64,000 bases of DNA from Helicobacteraceae bacterium (lineage in GTDB: Bacteria > Campylobacterota > Campylobacteria > Campylobacterales > Sulfurimonadaceae): positions 1-64,000 of the forward strand of contig JALWGC010000002.1 in assembly GCA_027038835.1 (NCBI GenBank), in the 5' to 3' direction. The notes under the pieces are model-generated. The model did not search any database and was not told the DNA's origin. It saw only the letters and a list, made by a program, of their open reading frames with translations. The translations under genes and the position numbers were made by a program. Shown piece by piece: positions 58,696 to 64,000 of this stretch (the first letter of the stretch is position 1; the number at the start of each line of letters is the position of its first letter).

Positions 58696-60231
58696 ATGAA
58701 ACGTAGAACTTTTTTGAAAAACAGCCTCAAAGGCGTGACGGCGGCTCCTTTTTTGAGTGCAGTTGCCACGAAGGAGCTTTTTGCTTCCGCTCCGACATTC
58801 AACGACTACAAAGCGATCGTCGTTTTGCACCTCTATGGCGGTAACGACGCTATGAACACCTTCATACCGACAGACGCGACCCACTATAGTAATTATGCAA
58901 GCTACAGAAAGAAAATCTCCGTCTCCGACACCGACCTGAGTGCCGATACAAACTACAAAAAAGACGCAAGCGGCTACTACAAAGCAGATGGCAAACTAAA
59001 AAACCCTTATGCCGCAAAGACGCTGGAGGAGTGTTACCGCAAAGGGATGTACAAGTTCGGCAACGACCCGCTTGGTTTTAACGCTCTGATGCCCGAGCTT
59101 GCGGCACTGTATGAAAAAAAAGTGCTTTCAATTGTCAGCAACGTCGGTACGCTGGTAAAACCGACAACCTACGACGACATAGCAAACGGCAATGCCACTT
59201 TACCCCTTTTTCTCTTCGCACATGATCACCAAAGACGCGCCGTTGCCACCGCTTATGCACAATCAAGAATCAACTCCGGCTGGCTTGGACGGGTCGCTGA
59301 TGCGTGGAGCCCCATAAACGGCAAAGTGGGGCTAAATGTCTCCTACCATGGAATGGAGACAATAATGACAGGCAGAAAGACTTCTCCACTTGTTTTTGGC
59401 GTAAAACCCGACCTTTTCAAAAATCAAGACATCCCGCCGATTATCGAAAGGTTCGCAAAAACCAAAGACGACAACATCTTCGAAGCGTTCTACAAACGGC
59501 TCAATCTCGATGCGAAAGAGTTCTCCGAGACTTTCAAAAGCGTTTGGGACAATGCGGTCGATTTTAGTACATTCAGCGCAAAAAACTCCTACGGAGAGGC
59601 TCTGTTTAGCGTACCAAAAGCTACCGAGATAGGGGTGGATGTCCAAAGTTTGGATAGCCGACTTTTCAAGTACCTCGAATCGATCGCACGTTTTATCAAA
59701 ATCGGCAAAGAAGATTTTGGCTACAAACGGCAGGTTTTTTACATAGCGATGGGTGGGTTCGATTTTCATTCGGGGCAGATGCTCGATCACGCCAAAAAAC
59801 TGCGAAGCATCTCTCTTGCGGTGAGCGACTTTTACAAAGCGCTCGAGGAGATGGGTCTGCATGACAAAGTGCTCCTTGCCACTACAAGCGACTTTGGAAG
59901 AACGCTTCTTAGCAACGGTGATGGGACCGACCACGGCTGGGGCGGTCATCAGTTCGTCATGTGCGGCGATGCGAATTTCAACGGCGGCAAGGTAGTGGGA
60001 ACGCCGGTGGACAACTACGAACTTGCAAAAAACAACACCAACTTCTTCCCAAGTCGCAACATCAAAGGGCGGCTTATCCCTACAACCTCCATAGAGCAGA
60101 TGTTCGCCCCCGTGCTTGACTGGTTCGGCGTGGATGAAAGCGCGATGAAAAGCGCGTTTCCAAACCTTGCGAACTTCCAAACACAAAGCGGTGATTACAA
60201 AAGCGCGTTTCTCTCCGGACTCTTTTCGTAA
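58696..60231 (+). CDS. second Tat-exported DUF1501 protein
   Basis: A twin-arginine signal (KRRTFLKNSLKGVTAAP) precedes IVVLHLYGGNDAMNTFIP, ALMPELAALYEKKVLSIV, MGGFDFHSGQM and TSDFGRTLLSNGDGTDHGWGG. It parallels the protein at 55183 along its length. Together with 56725 it is a second DUF1800-DUF1501 pair. Last gene of the riboswitch-led run. Confidence 0.9.
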   Translation: MKRRTFLKNSLKGVTAAPFLSAVATKELFASAPTFNDYKAIVVLHLYGGNDAMNTFIPTDATHYSNYASYRKKISVSDTDLSADTNYKKDASGYYKADGKLKNPYAAKTLEECYRKGMYKFGNDPLGFNALMPELAALYEKKVLSIVSNVGTLVKPTTYDDIANGNATLPLFLFAHDHQRRAVATAYAQSRINSGWLGRVADAWSPINGKVGLNVSYHGMETIMTGRKTSPLVFGVKPDLFKNQDIPPIIERFAKTKDDNIFEAFYKRLNLDAKEFSETFKSVWDNAVDFSTFSAKNSYGEALFSVPKATEIGVDVQSLDSRLFKYLESIARFIKIGKEDFGYKRQVFYIAMGGFDFHSGQMLDHAKKLRSISLAVSDFYKALEEMGLHDKVLLATTSDFGRTLLSNGDGTDHGWGGHQFVMCGDANFNGGKVVGTPVDNYELAKNNTNFFPSRNIKGRLIPTTSIEQMFAPVLDWFGVDESAMKSAFPNLANFQTQSGDYKSAFLSGLFS

Positions 60232-60273
60232 CTTCGAAAAAGGTATCCAAAGTTCGTAGCGTTTGGGATTTGG

Positions 60274-60279
60274 TATAAT
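60274..60279 (+). promoter_or_regulatory. extended -10 promoter of the RCK gene
   Basis: TGGTATAAT, a TGN-extended -10 with TATAAT at 60274-60279, lies 24 bases before the ATG at 60303. It separates this gene from the DUF1800/DUF1501 cluster. Confidence 0.55.
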
Positions 60280-60302
60280 AAGCCGAAAAAAAAGCAAACC
60301 AC

Positions 60303-62003
60303 ATGACAATCAACGCTATTTACCTTTTTTTGGAAAAACATTCCAAAACGATCCTTTTTGGGATGTTTTGGTTTTCGTTTTTCGGCAGTTTGTTCACCTA
60401 CAAGTTCGCCTACGGTTTTGGATGGTGGAGTGCGTTTTACTTCGCTCTCGTACAGTTCGTCGGCACGGTCGAAAAACCCCCTTTAAACGAGCCGTATGGC
60501 TATTTTATCTACCCTTTTGCCACTATCGCGTTTTCTACGTCCGTTTTTAGCTTCATCATCCTTTTTCTCAAAAGCTCGATACAAGAACGCACCCTGCTTG
60601 TTATGAGCAAGGAGAAGAACCATATCGTCGTTTGCGGATTCGGTCAGAACAACCGATACTATGTGGAGAACAAGCTCCAAAACGAACCAGATACCGACAT
60701 TATCATCATCGACAACGACGAATCCAACATCCACCTAAAAAGATACGCCCACAAATACGCCAACATCAGCGTTTTGTACGGTGATTCCACGAAAAAAGAG
60801 ACTTTGGAAAAAGCGGGGGTGAAAAACTGCCGCTACATCATCGTCTCCACCGGCTCCGATATCCGCAACGTTACCGTAGCCAAGACGCTTGATAATTTGA
60901 ACGTTTCGTGCAAAATCTTCGTCCACCACAGCGACAAGAACGTCGAAACGCACATCGACGACCAAGCGTTTTTCAAAAACTACGCCAATATCGACTTCTT
61001 CTCCTACTACGAAAACGCCGCAAGAGACTTGTTTCTCAACAAACGCTCGCTTGTTTGCAATGTCGATACGGTAACCTCCACACAGCAAGTGCATCTGCTT
61101 ATCGTAGGTTTTGGTTCTTTGGGGCAGGAGGTCGCCGCCGAAGCTATCAAACTCGGCAGTTTCTACAACAAACAAAAACTTCGCATCAGCGTCATAGACA
61201 AAGAGGAAAGAACCAAAGAGGAGTTTACAAGCACCTACCCTGCTCTTTTCGAACACGACATCATCGATTTTCGATTTTATCCGTTCGATTTGAACTCGAT
61301 GGCGTTTTACAACTACCTACAAAACGATTTCGACGCCACCTACACCGTTTTCGCCCTTAGCGACGACAACCAAACGCTTCGTTCCTTACTGAAGATGTGC
61401 GATGTGCTCAAACAAAAAAGCTTCGATGAAGCATGGCTTCATCCCCTTATCGCCGTGCGCTTCAAACATCAGGTCAAAATCAACCTCAAACCGCTTTTTG
61501 GAGATGTTTTCGAATTCGCCAACACCAAAGAGATGGCGAGCGATGCGGTGATTCTTCACGCCGACTTGGACAAAGAAGCAAAAGCGCTCAACGAAAATTA
61601 CGCACGCCACAACGGCGCGACAGCTTCATGGGAAAACTTGAGCAATTTTCTCAAAGACTCCAACCGTAGCGCGGTCGATCATTGGATAGTGAAACAAGAT
61701 ATCCTAAAAAGGCTCGAAATAAAAGAGCTTACCGACATCCCGCAAGAGACAAAAGAGCGCCTTATCGACGTGGAGCATAGACGGTGGAACATTTTTCACT
61801 ATATGCACGGGTACAAACACAAAGAGGCCTCTAAATGGAAAACGGGCGAAGAACCCAAAACAACCTACACCCGCCACAAATTCCACCCATGCCTTGTAGA
61901 AACGAAAGAGCTACCCAAGCTTTCCAAAGAGCATGGAAACGACTATGAAAAAAACGACTTTTTAGTCTATCTCCATATGGAGGAGATCAAAAACTCCCGT
62001 TAG
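60303..62003 (+). CDS. TrkA/RCK membrane protein with RyR-like C-terminus
   Basis: About 90 N-terminal residues contain two or three membrane helices (TILFGMFWFSFFGSLFTY, FIYPFATIAFSTSVFSFIILFL) with a pore-like loop between, but no GYG filter. An RCK/TrkA-N domain follows (HIVVCGFGQNNRYYV, IIIDNDES, YGDSTKKETLEKAGV), then a second Rossmann unit (LLIVGFGSLGQEVAAEA). The last 70 residues (DVEHRRWNIFHYMHGYKH, HPCLVETKEL, YEKNDFLVY) resemble the RyR domain. An ion channel gated by a bound ligand is likely. It meets trxC tail to tail with a four-base overlap. Confidence 0.8.
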   Translation: MTINAIYLFLEKHSKTILFGMFWFSFFGSLFTYKFAYGFGWWSAFYFALVQFVGTVEKPPLNEPYGYFIYPFATIAFSTSVFSFIILFLKSSIQERTLLVMSKEKNHIVVCGFGQNNRYYVENKLQNEPDTDIIIIDNDESNIHLKRYAHKYANISVLYGDSTKKETLEKAGVKNCRYIIVSTGSDIRNVTVAKTLDNLNVSCKIFVHHSDKNVETHIDDQAFFKNYANIDFFSYYENAARDLFLNKRSLVCNVDTVTSTQQVHLLIVGFGSLGQEVAAEAIKLGSFYNKQKLRISVIDKEERTKEEFTSTYPALFEHDIIDFRFYPFDLNSMAFYNYLQNDFDATYTVFALSDDNQTLRSLLKMCDVLKQKSFDEAWLHPLIAVRFKHQVKINLKPLFGDVFEFANTKEMASDAVILHADLDKEAKALNENYARHNGATASWENLSNFLKDSNRSAVDHWIVKQDILKRLEIKELTDIPQETKERLIDVEHRRWNIFHYMHGYKHKEASKWKTGEEPKTTYTRHKFHPCLVETKELPKLSKEHGNDYEKNDFLVYLHMEEIKNSR

Positions 62004-62422
62004 ATAAACCGGCTCACCATCTGCGCTATGGAGTTTTGCTCAAGCGCACCGCTTACTTGCTCTACCACTTGCCCGTTTTTAAACACCATGATCGTCGGGA
62101 TGCTTCGAATGCCAAATCGCGCACCCAATTCTTGCGCTTCTTCGGTATTGACCTTGGCGAACACCGCTTTTAATGGGAATTGCGTCGCGGCTGCTTCGAA
62201 CGCCGGTGCCATCATTCGACACGGTCCACACCAAGGTGCCCAAAAATCGACGACGACGGGAATGTCGCTGTTGGCTATGAAATGGTCGAAATTCGCACTA
62301 TTTAAGTTGACCGGATGGGTATCTAAAAGTGAATTTTTACATTTACCGCAGTTGGCTTTTTTGTAACTCTCTTTTTGTGGAACGTTGTTCACCGCTCCAC
62401 AGTGCGGACATACTACTCTCAT
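62000..62422 (-). CDS. trxC: thioredoxin 2 (TrxC type)
   Basis: The start is MRVVCPHCGA at 62422 behind AGGAG; the frame runs 132 bases further upstream without support. An N-terminal zinc finger (CPHC and CGKC) comes before the thioredoxin fold with active site WAPWCGPCRMM and the cis-proline loop RSIPTIMVF. The length of 140 fits TrxC. It reduces protein disulfides in the cytoplasm, often under oxidative stress. Confidence 0.93.
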   Translation of the reverse strand: MRVVCPHCGAVNNVPQKESYKKANCGKCKNSLLDTHPVNLNSANFDHFIANSDIPVVVDFWAPWCGPCRMMAPAFEAAATQFPLKAVFAKVNTEEAQELGARFGIRSIPTIMVFKNGQVVEQVSGALEQNSIAQMVSRFI

Positions 62423-62484
62423 ACGTTTCTCCTGAAAAATAAATATATTTTCTGCATAATGGTAGCATAAAGAGGGGGAAGAGT

Positions 62485-62502
62485 GTGCCACGCAAGTGGC
62501 AC
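62485..62502 (-). terminator. hairpin after htrA, possible terminator
   Basis: GTGCCAC-gcaa-GTGGCAC is a perfect seven-base stem with a four-base loop, ten bases after the htrA stop. On the minus strand the downstream tract is CTCTTCCCCCTCTTT, so U-rich only in part. It would shield trxC from read-through. Confidence 0.5.
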
Positions 62503-62511
62503 TTGAAGCAG

Positions 62512-63912
62512 TTAGAGAACGACTGGGAAAATAGCGCCTTGGCGGTATATCCAAACCCGTTTTTTCCCTTTACCTTTCGTTGCGGCTTTGAACTCTTTGA
62601 GCGATGTTATCTCTTTATCTTCTATCTGGATAACCACATCCCCTTTCATCACACCCGCTTCGTATGCAGGCGATGAAGGTTTGACTTTTGTAACCACGAC
62701 CCCTTTGACGTCGCTTGTAAGGCTTAAACGTCGCTTCATCGCTTCGCTTAACGGCTCGACACTCATCCCTTTGTAGCTGCTGCCCCCTTGCGCACCTACG
62801 CTGCTTGCATTGTCGTACGAAGCGAGTTCGACACGGGCGGTATGGACTTTTTTGTCACGGATGTAGGTGATGCTCACGCTCGCTCCGGGTTGGTACTTCC
62901 CTATTTCGTTTTTGAGTTCGCTCGCACTCTCGACTTTCTTACCGTTTACGGCGACTATCAAATCGCCCCGTTTGAGTCCCGCTTTTTTCGCAGGGGTATC
63001 ACTACCCACGCTTGCGACAAGTGCTCCGAATTTTCCGTTGTAAAAGTCGCTCATATCGCTGGAGATGTTCGTGATGCTCACACCGAGATACCCCCGTTTG
63101 TACTCCCCTTTTTCTATAAGTTGTTTGGCGATATCGCGTACCATATTCGACGGAATAGCAAAGCCGATTCCCGCACTACTTCCGCTTCGAGTGACGATGG
63201 CGGTGTTGATACCGATGAGCTCTCCGCTGGAGTTAAGAAGCGCTCCCCCGCTGTTACCGGGATTGATAGGCGCGTCGGTTTGGATGAAGTTTTCATACTC
63301 TTCTATCCCCATCGAATTGCGCCCCAATGCGGAAACTATACCGTGTGTTACCGTTTCCCCTACACCAAAGGGGTTACCGATAGCAAACACCAAATCTCCC
63401 ACTTTGACTTTGTTCGAGTCGTAGAAGGTAACGGGATTGAGTCCTTTTTTCTCTATTTTGATAACCGCTATGTCACTTTTTTTGTCATGCCCAATCAGTT
63501 TGGCTTCGTACTCTTTTTTATCTCCGGGAATGGTGACGGTTATCTTGTCCGCGCCGTCTATAACATGGTTGTTTGTTATAATGTAACCGTCTTCGCTAAC
63601 GATAACACCGCTACCAAGTGCGCGTTGAATCCTCTCTTGCGGAACTTGCTGCGGGATACGATTGCCGAAGAACTGCCGAAAAAACGGATCGTTGAAAAAC
63701 GGATTGGCGTGGGGGTCGATTTTGACGTTTTTTTGGATAGAGATGTTCACCACCGAGTTTCTCACATCTTTCAAAACGTTGTTATAAGAAAGTATGTACT
63801 CCTTGTCGGTAGGGTATTTTCTCGTTTTTCCATCGCCGGCGTAGTGAAAATCTATACTTTTTGCATAGATAAAACTTGTTAGAACCATGAAAACAAATAC
63901 GATTTTTTTCAT
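62512..63912 (-). CDS. htrA: periplasmic serine protease HtrA/DegQ
   Basis: The ATG at 63912 sits five bases after AAGGAG. A signal peptide (KIVFVFMVLTSFIYAK) leads to the trypsin-like domain with the catalytic triad in NNHVIDGA (His), KKSDIAVI (Asp) and PGNSGGAL (Ser), then two PDZ domains (YLGVSITNIS; GVVVTKVKPSSPAYEAGV). It degrades and refolds damaged envelope proteins. Length 466 is normal. The 88 bases beyond it to the window end show no gene. Confidence 0.96.
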   Translation of the reverse strand: MKKIVFVFMVLTSFIYAKSIDFHYAGDGKTRKYPTDKEYILSYNNVLKDVRNSVVNISIQKNVKIDPHANPFFNDPFFRQFFGNRIPQQVPQERIQRALGSGVIVSEDGYIITNNHVIDGADKITVTIPGDKKEYEAKLIGHDKKSDIAVIKIEKKGLNPVTFYDSNKVKVGDLVFAIGNPFGVGETVTHGIVSALGRNSMGIEEYENFIQTDAPINPGNSGGALLNSSGELIGINTAIVTRSGSSAGIGFAIPSNMVRDIAKQLIEKGEYKRGYLGVSITNISSDMSDFYNGKFGALVASVGSDTPAKKAGLKRGDLIVAVNGKKVESASELKNEIGKYQPGASVSITYIRDKKVHTARVELASYDNASSVGAQGGSSYKGMSVEPLSEAMKRRLSLTSDVKGVVVTKVKPSSPAYEAGVMKGDVVIQIEDKEITSLKEFKAATKGKGKKRVWIYRQGAIFPVVL

Positions 63913-64000
63913 TTTCACTCCTTAAGATTTATTTCAGAAAATTGTAAAGCTTAAAAGTAAATAAAAAGTTTATGAATGGATAACGAATAGTTAATGGGAG

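Overview
The window looks like a chromosomal segment of a Campylobacterota (epsilonproteobacterial) species, probably a free-living, respiring relative of Sulfurimonas, Sulfurovum or Hydrogenimonas. The basis is the gene content and order: an S10-spc ribosomal block running rpsJ to rplO, then secY-map-infA; a petABC cytochrome bc1 operon; queD/queE next to moaA; multiheme cytochromes; and AT-leaning composition. The genus cannot be fixed from the sequence alone.

Layout. (1) 172-2274: yjbQ-family gene and ilvD. (2) 2356-2846: a promoter and four tRNA genes (Gly-GCC, Leu-UAA, Cys-GCA, Ser-UGA). The 3' end of tRNA-Ser plus about 100 bp downstream is duplicated at 3677, and the two copies bracket a RelE/ParE-type toxin-antitoxin pair. 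(3) 4335-14779: a WYL regulator, then a compact type III-D-like CRISPR locus. It holds a 35-residue zinc-ribbon microprotein, csx20, a two-TM protein with a possible nucleotide-sensing domain, cas6, an HD-less cas10 with an intact GGDD motif, csx10, three further Cas7/RAMP proteins and a TIGR04423-like small protein. About 0.93 kb without a gene follows (four periodic copies of a TTTGCGAACTTTT motif and a 273-bp MITE-like element), then a five-repeat array. There is no cas1 or cas2. (4) 14985-19848: a small beta-barrel protein, a 164-bp hairpin element, and an unrecognised four-gene operon of coiled-coil, membrane and VWA proteins. (5) 19852-24048: a GGDEF/EAL protein, a periplasmic binding protein and an OprD-like porin. 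(6) 24251-27462: a truncated TnsA-like gene, an IS256-family transposase scrap and a hipBA module, followed by gene-poor DNA. (7) 27498-38383: mnmG, queD, queE, moaA, an RDD protein, petABC, a GT-B-like protein and a large lipoprotein. (8) 38502-49108: infA, map, secY and the ribosomal protein genes. (9) 49393-60231: a c-di-GMP-I (GEMM-I) riboswitch ahead of a surface/redox cluster: a nine-haem lipoprotein cytochrome, a double DUF2202 protein, and two successive DUF1800-DUF1501 pairs. The first DUF1800 lipoprotein carries a long Gly-Asn-Thr/Gly-Thr tandem repeat. (10) 60303-63912: a TrkA/RCK protein with a RyR-like tail, trxC and htrA.

How the parts may work together. The CRISPR locus reads as a signalling system. 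Cas10 keeps its cyclase motif but lacks the HD nuclease, so cyclic oligoadenylate is probably its main output. The only effector candidate inside the operon is the two-TM protein, and Csx20 would be the off switch. At the other end of the window, the riboswitch ties a nine-haem cytochrome and DUF1800/DUF1501 exported proteins to c-di-GMP, and a GGDEF/EAL protein is encoded in the same window. The best candidates for undescribed biology are the two-TM CRISPR protein, the four-gene VWA operon and the riboswitch-controlled DUF1800/DUF1501 cluster.
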